Shown here in pieces: positions 1 through 48,184 of a stretch of 64,000 bases of DNA. Position numbers and translations under genes: made by a program. Source of the DNA: Alentia gelatinosa (lineage: Eukaryota > Annelida > Polychaeta > Phyllodocida > Polynoidae); the NCBI GenBank assembly GCA_950022655.1, contig OX465580.1, positions 43,956,028 through 44,020,027 of the forward strand, written 5' to 3'. Within the stretch, counting starts at the first letter, position 1, and each line of letters begins with the position of its first letter. Under the pieces are notes generated by a model. It saw nothing but the letters and a program-made list of their open reading frames with translations, searched no databases and was not told where the DNA came from.

Positions 1-3000
1 GTATAAGGAAATTATTGGCATTTTGTGTGGATTATACTTGAATTACTGAGAATGTGAACAATTAAGTCTCTTTTGATATTCTCAATCACAAATGCATGCA
101 GAAAACTTTTAGTTCCTAGGGGTGAAGAGAAATTTGGCTGCTCGTGATATTGATATAAGACAAGCTACAATGGTGCAAGAAGAAAAACCCTTGACATACC
201 CTTAAATAAAGGCTACTACGTCAATGTAGGCGGGTGTCCTACATTGGGTTTATCATTGAAGAAAACTGACACTAAATAGGAGAGTAATAAAAAGGAGCAC
301 AGCAATAGCAAATATAAGAACGCTGAGACTGGTATAAAGAAGGTCAACATAGAGGCTTCATCAACATAGTCTTTTTTTTGAGTCGTTAATATGTGTACAG
401 AAACTTCCCAAGGGAAAAGTCGATCTCTCATTATATACATCTCCCAACAAACTTCGCCCATGAAGGGATATTACCGTCCTAGTTAGATATGTAAACTTAT
501 CCATTTACAGATAAAGCGCGTAAAAATTCGGCTTGTCAATTTGCATTTAATTACAATGAATGAACTGTGTGTAAGTAAGTCAAATATCAGTCGGTTAGTT
601 GGCAAATGGGTCCCAGTTGTTTGGGTTTTTTTAAAACCGAATATATGCATATATACACTGGAAAACTCAATCGTTCCAACTTAGCCACCAAAACCATTTA
701 GGAAGAAGAGTTCTATATTTAGATATCATACACATGTTCATTAGAGGGGCTGCTGTTATGACCTAAGACGAAATGCAAAACAGCAGAACCCTACTGAGCA
801 AAGCGCCTCCAGCAATATCTGCACTAGGAACACATCGCTTCTCCATTCCCTTAGTCGTAGCACAATATAAAAGCACCATCTATCACATCAGCGATAAGGA
901 CAGCGATTCAACAACGAGCGTTGAGCCAGGTCGGTCACTGAGGATCTATTGCATCATGGGGGGACCTTTAGTAAGTCGAATTTACCATCCCTCATTTACG
1001 GAACTCTTAGGACGCCATCGGGCATGCGCACATCAACATACAAGACATTCCTTCTTCTACACCATTAACATATAGCGCTCCCTACTGGTTAGACAAAATG
1101 GTACCATTTAGCATTCCTACATTGTATCAGAACTGCCGTAACCATTAAAAGAAATTTTACATTTCGAAACCTACCCAAACTGTCACACAATACGTAAATC
1201 TTGTTACGCTATTCAGGTTTGTCCAGTTAGTCCATTACTTAGTTTAATAGGGGCTATTACGTCCCCCAGTACTCCTACACGAACCAAGGTCTTGAGACCT
1301 CCCAAATCATCACAATTTCATATCAATGTAACTTCTCTTTTTTAACTATACCATTTAGACAAGGGTGTAGAAATTCCCTTCATTCATTTTGCACTTCAGA
1401 CAATATTTACGGTTTTCGTGCATAATTTAGTAAAACCCTTTGTTTGTTTGCAATGTATCCCCTTCTCAAAGCATACATACACATGCCAATCAACGACTGG
1501 GGAACAACAAGGAATCGTACATCGGGCTAATTTGATAAGCTTCGCTTGCCATGTTATCGTGGACAACAGTCAGTCATGACTAAAACCATATGCTCTACAT
1601 GTATTTTACATTTTAGCAATCTAATTATAACTTATGGCGAACAGATATACAAGAAAGTATATATACTCATTAGGTCTCCATTAATTTGCCCCAAATTCCA
1701 TTAATTCTGATTTTATTTCAATCAGAAGAACTGGCCTTGTATCAGAATTGGCAGGAAAAACACTAGGATATTCGTTTTGTGATGTGTCTTATGAGCAAAT
1801 CCATAGTTGGAGACGAAACAGAAATTAGACAAGATCAGAGCAGGGCGAGTGATTGGAGAATTACCTCCCTGAGATAAAGATTAACAGACAAATGAAAATT
1901 GACACTAAATGCATATGTGAGAAATACCGTATATACGTCTCATTGACCTGGAATTCCATGTTTCAGCGTGGTGACCTTATGTTATCACTGTGAACATAAG
2001 ATTGTCTCTTCAACAATTTTCTTTTTACTTTATCTGGTTATCATTTTGCTGTTTTTATATCTGGCTTGAGTGTGTGGATGACAGACAGACGAGGAACTCG
2101 GTGGTATATTCTCGTGTGCTTGTCAGAATGCTGGGTGTGTGAATAGGAGTCATACAGTAGGACAAGTGATAAATGAGCAACCAATCACAAATAATGCATC
2201 AATTAACGGCATTATTTACACATAAGAAAACAACACACTACGATATCAATGAAAATAATATCTTGGCCTTGGGGTATGCAGTGAGTTGTTAACAACACAT
2301 ATACATATCAAACGCATGTCTTCTTCGTTATGATGTTTGCAACGAAACTAGAGAGAATCGACTGGTTGTTTTCAATTTTAAAAAAAAGTTGTTTGTTGGT
2401 GTAAAGTTAGAATGTTATTGCCAAAGTGAAATTTCAAAATGAAAAATAAAACCCCTTCCGTTGTAATAAGTTATATAGATGTATTTCATAGAATGACTTT
2501 ACGATGTCTGAAAATATTAATGATCATTCTTTGAAAAATACACCACAGCGAACAATGTTTAACCGTTCAATTTCCCCTTCTGATACAACTATTTTAGTTT
2601 TATAATTGTTTTAGTTCTTACTAAAAATTATCGAAAAAGACCATCCAATCAGTTTGTTTCACAAAAAGACGGCTAAATAAATGGACTAGCCATATTCAAT
2701 AAAATAAACATTTCTTCAAAACTATCAATATTCATGAAGGTATGGGAGCATACTCGATATGTCGCATTGAAATACTGCATCTTACTGTAAGTGACACAAA
2801 ACTGTCAAATGCATTACAATGTTTGTATACATACACATTTTTTTCTGAGTGGTGTCATATATTTCTTTAAGTAGCATACTGTAGTAATTAGTTTAACACT
2901 TGCAGCTGCTACTTTGATGGAATTATCTGTAAACTAGCTCCGAAATATTTGTAATCTTAGCCCAAGTGTATCAAACATGTAAACCGGACGACATTTCACA

Positions 3001-3449
3001 TATAGATAATAGCTTACTCGCCTGAATTGTAACAAATACACCGCAGAACAACAAAGCCTGTTCACCACTACAACACGAGTAGGGTGTCCAAGCGTCCATC
3101 ATTTCTTCTACTATCAAATCAGCAACATCTGTACTATGTATCCACAACACTGAAATAATAGTTATCCACTTTCCTCTGGACTCCAATAAGATTTGAGATC
3201 AATCCTCATATTTAAACTTGCATCACATCTTCTTGTTCCTTGTATTCGTGCAGTATGTTTTCCTCCGTTTTCCCCCACGTTTACAGTGTTTGGGTGTTGC
3301 TTATCAAATTGTCGTCTGCTATCTTGTGGGATGGGACAGGCAGCGGGTCCTTTAATGTTTATCACACAATGCTAGGAGCAGGGTCCTCTCTCCCGCTCCG
3401 CCTCCTGCGGCAAATCAGCACGGAACAATTACCTAGATTTGAGGTAGCG
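1..3449. other. 3' flank of the carrier gene, no gene recognised
   Basis: This holds the carrier 3' UTR and then AT-rich sequence. The longest frame (773-1075, plus, 100 codons) resembles nothing I know and has no splice or codon support. No repeat structure was recognised. Confidence 0.5.
3351..3356 (-). promoter_or_regulatory. Possible ATTAAA polyadenylation signal
   Basis: ATTAAA on the minus strand, 94 bases after the carrier stop codon. It is the nearest canonical-type signal; the next AATAAA that I see on this strand is near 1714. Usage is unknown. Confidence 0.25.
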
Positions 3450-39359
<35,910 letters not shown>

Positions 39360-39788
39360 TAGAAGAGAAGTATGTTTGTTGTCTTGAAGTGTCTGAGGCT
39401 GGGAATCACAAACTCATTTCAGATTTGGTGTTGACACCAAGATGTAGATGTATCCAAACCGTTTGCTTATATCTTTAAAACAAAATCAGAATCATCAGGA
39501 CTTTAAAGCTAAGGTATCCATAAGTCTAACGTTTAGTTTCGTATACACAGAAGTCTAGATTTGAGTAAAGCCTAAAGGGTAAATTGTGATGGGCATTGCA
39601 ATAGGTGTCAAAATAATCATAGCTACCACATCACTTCAACAGTTGGAAGGGTGATTCATCTGTAAAAAGTAGTGTGGTTTAATTTGGTAACTGTATATGT
39701 GATGATCATACATTAATTCTTTCTATACCACCATTAATTAATGGGCTACAATCACAAAGAACAATTTAATGAACACTACATTCAACAG

Positions 39789-40898
39789 GGTTCATGGACG
39801 CCTAGAGCCCGGGACGATTTGAGCCCTGGACGCCTTGAGTCCACCCTGTGAACGCCTTGAGCCTACCCCATTTTGGTGGCCTTGAGCCTCTAGATGTAAA
39901 ATTTTCGAAAAGTGCACTTAATAAACTGGTTTATAGTCATATATATATAACCCCAACCCTATAGGCTATTCTAATCCTAACCCGCCAATCAGAACTAAAA
40001 TGGGGTAGGCTCAAGGCGTCCACGTTTTCGCGCTGACAGGAGGCTCAAGGCGTCCAATTCCCGTTTAACAGTATGAAAAGCCAGGTATGCTGCAAATCTG
40101 TATCTTTGTATTTCATTGCCCTGATGATGAGATGTTGTTAGTTCCGAAACGTCGGCCAGATCTTGAATACAGAATAAGTCCCCCTGGATGTACCAACCAT
40201 ATTTTTTTTCAGTCGTCTCAGTCTTCTTTCCACATTTGATTTTTCTCTCTAACCTTTTGGCAAATGATACCAGGCAGGTAGCACCAGCTGGCTGCAGTAC
40301 TGGCAGTGATTGAATTCTGGTTTTGGAAGTCTATCATAGGAAGTGCCCGACAGACCCAAAACCAGCTCAATTTTTAAAAGCCAACTGACATCACACTTGC
40401 TGCGATGTGGCTATTATGAGCAATTAACTCTAGATCTAGTGGGATATAAAACTGATACAATTCAATAAGAGGAGGTAAATATGACTAATTACAGTAGGTA
40501 ATAGTTGAAATATTGATCGAAAACAAACTTTGGTGACTTTGACAAATGCTTAAGTGATAATAGGAGAATTGGACGCCTTGAGCCTTTTACCGTTTCAGCC
40601 TCCTGTCAGCGCGAAAACGTGGACGCCTTGAGCCTACCCTGTGGACGCCTTGAACCTACCCTATTTTAGTTCTGATTGGCAGGTTAGGGCTAGAAAAGGG
40701 TTGGGTAAGGGTTAGGGTTGAGTGTATATGACTATAAACCAGTATAAGTGCACGTTCCAAAGTTTTTTACATCTAGATGCTCAAGAATACCGAAATGGGG
40801 TAGGCTCAAGGCGTCCACAGGGTAGGCTCAAGGCGTCCACAGAAAGGCTCAAGGCATCCAGGGCTCAAATCGTCCCGGGGTCAAGGCATCCATGAACC
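39789..40898. mobile_element. Foldback element with long inverted arms (1110 bp)
   Basis: Left arm 39789-40060 and right arm 40566-40898 are largely reverse complementary; the outermost ends GGTTCATGGA and TCCATGAACC are perfect. The arms carry multiple GGACGCCTTGAGCC units in opposite orientation. The 505-bp centre holds no frame but contains a hammerhead-like motif. A short TTAGGG-like stretch lies at 40718-40735. Confidence 0.75.
40119..40156 (+). ncRNA. Hammerhead-ribozyme-like motif 2
   Basis: GCC-CTGATGA (40121-40127), spacer, GAAACGTC (40146-40153), then GGC, giving a 3-bp stem I (GCC/GGC) and a minimal ACGT stem III. Stem II is poor (GAG/TTC with a mismatch at its base). It lies in the central part of the 39789-40898 foldback element. 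Confidence 0.25.
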
Positions 40899-43800
40899 GA
40901 TAATAGTGGCAGCAGGCACTTGACAATTTATTGTGACAGTGTATCTTTGTCAGTATGGTTTGAATACTCAACAACAAAGAAAACATTGTAATGAATCATT
41001 TTCCGACTAGATATGTCATCTACAATCGTTCTATATATAGACAGTGTGGTCACGGTTCGGTCTTGCCTACGAATCGGTCACACACGCCATCTTGTTTATA
41101 ACCTGTACATGCGCTTTCCCAGGTTACCGATATCAGGCATACGCATCAGGCTATCCCTGCAGGTATTTATCCGCTGTACCCCCTAGCAGCTACCCGGGGA
41201 ACCAACATATCTAACCTTGACTCAGTTTGAATTATAGGAAGTGCTGAGACATTATGTGTATAATTTTTCACTGTTTGGAGACATTATAACCGAGATATTA
41301 TTGACATTTTCAAAGTAATTGGAAACACTGTGGAAGGAATCTGGTGTAGCTAATTCTAGTAATGTTGCTCAAACTTCACATAGTATTTTCATGACGCAAG
41401 TGTAGGATATCATTTAATCACTTGCAAGAGATGCCGTAGACAATGCCCATCATGCGATAATGTGCTGCATGTGATACAGATCTAGATATGTTTGAAGAGC
41501 GAAGCATGCAGTCCAGCTAAGGTCACCCCCACCCCCTTTACACTAACAATTGTATGAACCAGGACCAGGGCGTCATAACAGGATTTCGTATGTGTGTGAA
41601 AATACATTTAAGTATTGGCCCACCTAGAATGATTTACTCTAGAACAGCGAGCGGTGAATCAGTATTCATTGACGCAAAATAGAACGGTTAACCGCAAATC
41701 TTTTTTTATCCCAGTGCTTTTTTCGCCTGTTATTCCTTGTTTTTTGTACAGGGACATCTGAACCTGCTTTGAACATAACGAGCATCGTTTCTATTTCCTA
41801 TAAACCGGTGTCTATATTCAGATCTCATGGGAAAAACAAATGTTTCCGTTCGGAACCAAAAACCTCCACTCACCATTGAATCAAGGAAGGATTGTTTTTC
41901 CTCCTTGATTCCTTCTTTGTTTTCCTATGTGCCCCCTGCGCTCGGTACTATATTGATGTGAAAGGTCTTACAAAAGTTGGATGGGACAACGATTCATTGA
42001 CATTAATTATGTTAGTATAACTCTGAATAAAAGTATATTCACCAGTCAATAATGAATGAAAGGATACATTAGGGGAATTCTGAAGGGAAACATAGATAAT
42101 TTAAACGATTTTGGAACTTGATTAATCAAATGAAATACTAATTCTGTAGCTTAATAGAACTTCTTTACCTATTACCTGTACCTCATAAGTAGGAATTCAT
42201 GTTGTGGTAACATCCAACACCTGACCTTTTAACCCCTGCTTCTCCACCTTACCTCACTCCGCCGACATACCTACCCTTTCTCCCCGATGATGTACCTCCG
42301 ACTCGAGCTATCTGCCATGTATTTGGTGCCAAACATGGTGCAGAACACATTGATTTCCAGAATAGACATTAAAGCACGCTTTCCATGGCATGATATATGC
42401 AAATGATTTATACATGTGTATCTCTTGTTGATTTGTCAGTGTGAGCTGAGCAGTGACTAGAGGGATATAATCCCCGGTAAAATCTCGGCCATTGGCAGTT
42501 TGTAGGGCATTTTATTTACTCCATATTTTTTGTCTCGAAATATTTGAATCCGACATGTGATGACGTCGGGTGCACACTGAATGCAGCCCATAGCGTTAGC
42601 TGCTACATCGTACAGAAAGCTTCGTCCTGTAATTTCAAATGTTCAGACACGGTCAGTTCCTGAGTTTTATTCACAAATAATCAAAGAGAGTCCAGTCTGA
42701 TTAGATTAGTTATGGTACTCATTGGTCTTTGTCGAGGAATTTCATTGGTCTTTGTTGATGGTTTATTATTCGTGTTTTCATCTTTACAGCAAAAATAACG
42801 ATGATATTTACAATTAATGATGTTTTTCCCCTAGCGTCATTCTAAACATTGCTATAATTAGATGATGGGTTGCAGGACCTAAGCAAGTATTTACCATTTC
42901 TTCAATATGATTTTTTTTATTTCAGTTTTTATTTAAGAACACTTTTTATTATATCAAGTTCGCGTTTGCTTTACCACCTATTCTGTCATCCTACAAGTTT
43001 CGGCCGATGTGACCGTCTATAGGGATCCGTAGATTATGTTGGTTTTACACTAATTTGATCCACGTATCCGGCAAATCAAAGTCTTATAGATGCAGCTCCC
43101 GGTGGTAGAGCCGTGGGTGGTGAATGTGAGTCAGTGCCTAGACTCGTAGAATGTAAGAGAACCAGTTGGTGTGCTCCCCACCACCCTCCTCAATATCACT
43201 ATCTGTGTTATCAGTAGGCACTCCTGTCTCTGCCCGCCACGCAGGTGGGTGTGTTCGCCTATCGGCAACTGTATGCAAACAGATACACGGGAGTTCTGGT
43301 TATGGCGGGTGAGGAGGCATGGCTACCACTACGCACATTACCCACTAGGTAAACACGTTATGTGGTATCTTTGATTCATGTTACTCAGCCTGAGTTTGGA
43401 TGAATCTGCCATTAGTTGGGAATCAAGCGTCCTCGACTTTTTTTTATATTATCTCTTGTACTTTTTAATACAATTAGGAGGACCCTTTGCTATTTTCATT
43501 TAACCTGTGATTATCGGTTCTATTTTAGTTATTCGTAATGACCTGTACACACACAGAATTCAGCTTACTAGAAACCTAAAGAGAGGATTTACCAAGGGGC
43601 TGAGTAGAATTGCTGACCCATGCGACCATTTGGGAATGCTTAGTTCATTTTGACATGTAGTGGAATAAATATGAGCCATGCAACACCTGTTTTTCACTGA
43701 GAGTGCAATATCGTGGTGTTGTTAAAAAAAGTGGACAGCAAATCAAATACCAATTTATATCTGACCTGGGTAAAGAGAATCCATGCGAGCTTAAGACATG

Positions 43801-46126
43801 ATAACTAAGATATAGTATTTAGAGGCGACGTCTGCTCCATAAAAATGATAATAGATTTTAAAAAAATATTTTTTTCATTAGGTTCGCTGAGATGGCAGCT
43901 TTCCATAGAAATACACTTAAAAAACGAGAAAAATTTAATTTCAGTATAAAAATTATTTTTTCTTGTGTTAAGGCAGATATCAAATTCATTGAGCCCCATA
44001 CATGCCAATAATGTTGTGGTTTCAACCTCCCTGCAGACCCACAGTCCCTTACCCTGGTTAACGTAACAACGTGTTTTCCAAGTTTTCTCGATCCTGTTTC
44101 GGCAGCAAATCCTACAACAAAAATGTTTCTACTTTTCTCTCTGATCTGAACCGACCTTCCTGCTATGTACAGAACGCTTAGTTTTATTCCGAATTTCATC
44201 CATCCACATGTATACTCCATCTGCTATTTTATGATGTAATTTGAGTGATGGGTAAGTATTCCAGATAAGTGTCTAGTGCCAACGTGCAAGCGATTTCAGT
44301 GTAAAGACCGTAACAGCTGATTATATATGGATTGGTAAGAGTCTAGCGGCTAATAGCTCAACACTCACTGGTCCAAGTTGAGTGGCTGAGCAGTAAAACG
44401 CAGTTTCAAAGGCCAAGCCCATTGCTCAAAGTACCACAGCCCACTCTCCATATAATCAACGAGTATAGAAAAGTTGTTTTAATGCATCACAGGCCAAACT
44501 ACAATATATTAGTGTTGGGAATAGATTCTTGAAATCATGAAAGACGAACCAAAATTTGTTCAACATAACGAACCGTTTATGAACTACAAATTTCTCGAAG
44601 CTCAGGCCATCTTTCCAAAGCTTAGATTTGAAAGTGAACCAGAGACTAAGCTGATGTTACCTTATGACCTGCTTTACATTCTGTGCCTACGACGCCTTAA
44701 GAACATTGAGTATTCTGGTCGAGGAGAATAAAGCAAATACGATGTCGCTATAGTCTACAAGAGACGGAAATTACCTATTGGTTATTTCATAGAAGGTTAG
44801 AAATGGAATTTTTAATGATGAAGCCAGGCTTCCATTTTCTAATTCATTATAGACGAACATACCTGAGATATTTACTGAATTTATATTTATGAATTTATAT
44901 ATCTTACACGTGTATGGTTTTGCAGTGAATACAGAATGGAAACTTTATTATGACAATCACAGAGGTAGAACCTTTGTTTCTACTTCAAAATAAATGTCAT
45001 CAAGGTTCCTAGATCTATGCAATGTCTATTTCCTCCACTTATCTTGTAGAACAAATATGCATCTACATATGTAAACTACCCTGCTGAAAGTATGAATATG
45101 CGTGTCTAATTATTTCCTGAGCAAAAAAGAAAGTTTGGCTCGTTTCCATGGATTAGCATTGATACTATTTCCTCTACAGTCACGGGAAACATTCCAGAGA
45201 TAGCAATACTGATAAAGAATCAGGTACATATTGATAGGATTCTTCATCCTGTTGACATGCCAAAACGCAGGTTAACGTGGTTCAACAAAATATATCTTTT
45301 ATCTTGAGTCTATTATTAAAAGTGATCATTAGGCTTCACTAATATGTTTGAAGGAAAGTTACTCTGATTTGTAAACAAATACTTTTGAAAAATGTTCCCA
45401 ATTAAGATTGTTACTCATCAATAGGAACTAGGAACTTAAGAGTGACAAAAAAATACAAATTGTAACGCGCTTAGTTCAACCGGATTCCAAACGAATTAAT
45501 GGACATATCATCAAGTGAATTAACTATAATTTCTGACACGCATTCTTCTTCTTCGACCGGTAGCTACCTAGAATACAACTGGTACTCTTGATATCGACAC
45601 ATAGAAGAGTTCACAGAATCTTCTCTCCTCTATTCACGCGTCCGTGAGTAGGTTTCGCCCATTCTCCTTCTCCGCTCACAACTACCTCTCAAACATCAAC
45701 CAAATCGGGGAAGTACGTAAAATGATGGCTGGTCTGGTTCCCATGATAATACCTGGTGAAACACATAATTAACCGCTCCTTACTCCAACCAACGTACAGA
45801 GTAGAGAGATCGTGACTTCAATCGTGGACCTTCTGACAAAGCACACAAACAAACAAGTATAGCATAGAACCAATCTCTCAGCTTTGCATAGTCCACATTC
45901 CTGGCTATAATTACAGGTGTAAACAGCTACTTGTCAAGGATCAGGTAGCATGTGGCAGTACCAAGCTGTCGTCAGGATCAAGGACTTACTTAATACTTCT
46001 GTCACACAAAACCAGAAAAACAACAACTGAATGCTCAATTTCTTTAAAATAGGTCATGTTTATTTATCAATTCTCTGTATGGCTACACTTTGTAGGGTTC
46101 ATAAAGTATGTATTACATAGTTATTT

Positions 46127-46949
46127 CTAATTGAATAATCAAAAGGATTGAATTTATGACTCTGTAGTCACATAGATATAGGGTGTTCGCTTTGAAATAT
46201 ATAAACAGGATTCAGATATTGTCTAAGGGAAGTGTGCTGTCAAGTTTGAAGATGTTTGACTCTTGTGTCAATGAACTTGGACTGGGTGTCATTGTACTGC
46301 ATCGGTCACTGAGCACTGAGCCACTTTAATAGCTATATTTTTCATTGTTCCCTCTCGTTGTGATGTGAACATATTGGTGTGATATTAGTATATTACACAG
46401 TAGAATCTTGCAGAAACACCCTCCGTTCATTGCTAAAGTGTACGCTTACGTGATGGGGGTGTGTCATAGGTTATTGGAGAACTCGACCCGAAACGAACTC
46501 TTACGTGTGGTTGACAGGACAACTCAACCCGTTTTGGAGAACTCGACCTGCGAAGTCGATCTGTTTAGATAGTTATGGACAACTCTTGTCACTATTTCAC
46601 GAAAAAGGGAAAATGTGCTTCTAGTTTAGACGACTCACTCAGCGGACTCTGAAAATAAGTCCGGTTATGCTTAGGGTTCGTGATCTTTTTTTCGACCCCT
46701 AGATGTCCATATCTGAAGCCAAAATAACATACTTCCTTCTAAGTATAGCATTCATCCATATTTGTATTCGGATACTTGAGTTCGGGAGATTTCAAATTTG
46801 TCTAGCTCGTTACGGGTCGAGATCTTCTAACGGGTCGAGTTTATTAGGGGCTGAGAAAATTACGGGTCGAGTTCTCCATTAATCTGGCCTCAAATGGGAT
46901 AAAATCAAACATCTAATAGAAGAAACCGTTCCGAGCAAAAGTGTTCCCT
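46127..46949. repeat. 823-bp tandem duplication, copy 1
   Basis: Copy 1 begins CTAATTGAATAATC at 46127 and the same text restarts at 46950. The copies differ by a handful of substitutions and one single-base indel, so the event is recent or gene-converted. Confidence 0.95.
46475..46878. mobile_element. TIR element inside duplication copy 1 (404 bp)
   Basis: A perfect 16-bp inverted terminus, TGGAGAACTCGACCCG, lies at 46475-46490 with its complement at 46863-46878. Further GGTCGAG/CTCGACC units sit just inside both ends. No frame. It was duplicated along with its flanks. Confidence 0.7.
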
Positions 46950-47773
46950 CTAATTGAATAATCAAAAGGATTGAATTTATGACTCTGTAGTCACATAGAT
47001 ATAGGGTGCTCGCTTTGAAATATATAAACAGGACTCAGATATTGTCTAAGGGAAGTGTGCTGTCAAGTTTGAAGATGTTTGACTCTCGTGTCAATGAACT
47101 TGGACTGGGTGTCATTGTACTGCATCGGTCACTGAGCACTGAGCCACTTTAATAGCTATATTTTTCATTGTTCCCTCTCGTTGTGATGTGAACATATTGG
47201 TGTGATATTAGTATATTACACAGTAGAATCTTGCAGAAACACCCTCCGTTCATTGCTAAAGTGTACGCTTACGTGGCGGGGGTGTGTCATAGGTTATTGG
47301 AGAACTCGACCCGAAACGAACTCTTACCTGCGGTTGACAGGACAACTCGACCCGTTTTGGAGAACTCGACCTGCGAAGTCGATCTGTTTAGATAGTTATG
47401 GACAACTCTTGTCACTATTTCACGAAAAAGGGAAAATGTGCTTCTAGTTTAGACGACTCACTCAGCGGACTCTTGAAAATAAGTCCGGTTATGCTTAGGG
47501 TTCGTGATCTTTTTTTCGACCCCTAGATGTCCATATCTGAAGCCAAAATAACATACTTCCTTCTAAGTATAGCATTCATCCATATTTGTATTCGGATACT
47601 TGAGTTCGGGAGATTTCAAATTTGTCTAGCTCGTTACGGGTCGAGATCTTCTAACGGGTCAAGTTTATTAGGGGCTGAGAAAATTACGGGTCGAGTTCTC
47701 CATTAATCTGGCCTCACATGGGATAAAATCAAACATCTAATAGAAGAAACCGTTCCGAGCAAAAGTGTTCCCT
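46950..47773. repeat. 823-bp tandem duplication, copy 2
   Basis: Near-identical to 46127-46949, with one extra T (CTCTTGAAAAT). It ends in GTGTTCCCT, the same junction text as the end of copy 1. Confidence 0.95.
47298..47702. mobile_element. TIR element inside duplication copy 2 (405 bp)
   Basis: The second copy of the 46475-46878 element, with the same 16-bp termini. Confidence 0.7.
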
Positions 47774-48130
47774 TTCACGTCTTTTCCCTTAAGGGATGTT
47801 ATATTGTACGTATATTTAGCATAAATTTTTTTTTCTTTTTTTTTTTTGATCACCTTGTCAACCTCTAAAAGCTTTCCTAAGATGCCTGAAGAGCCGATCC
47901 TGGCGAAACCTTGACCTCGTTTGCAAAAAGCCCCTTTCCCCAGAGAGTTTCTCTACATTATCACCCTTTTGGTGTGTCTTTCACTGTCTGAATCCAAATA
48001 CCTGTTGGTAAGACATAGGGTTGCCGTGCGTCCTGCCAAGCAACCATAGGGGACCAGGTATGACATCATTTGATGATGTCACACCCACCAGTGTACATGG
48101 TTACGGTGGTTAGGTACAGTTCTTAACTGT

Positions 48131-48184
48131 TATTCAAGGTAGCATCAAGCTAGGGGACAGACTTAGCCTCGTCTTACATCTACT
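48131..48184 (+). repeat. TATTCAAGGTAGCATC dispersed repeat, copy 2
   Basis: Matches 23221-23270. The shorter core TCAAGGTAGCATCGG also occurs at about 14126 and, inverted, at about 51052. Confidence 0.5.

Noticed and set aside
40718..40735. TTAGGG-like telomeric text
   Set aside because: Only about two imperfect units inside a foldback element; not an interstitial telomere.
44385..44470. tRNA-Ser/Leu-like A box GTGGCTGAGCAGTAAAACGC
   Set aside because: No GGTTCRA-type B box or acceptor stem pairing nearby.
44537..44731. Frame beginning MKDEPKFVQHNEPFMNYKFL, considered as EEIG exon 2
   Set aside because: Apart from a passing VQHN it does not match the expected FAM102 segment, and it lacks an acceptor in the required phase.
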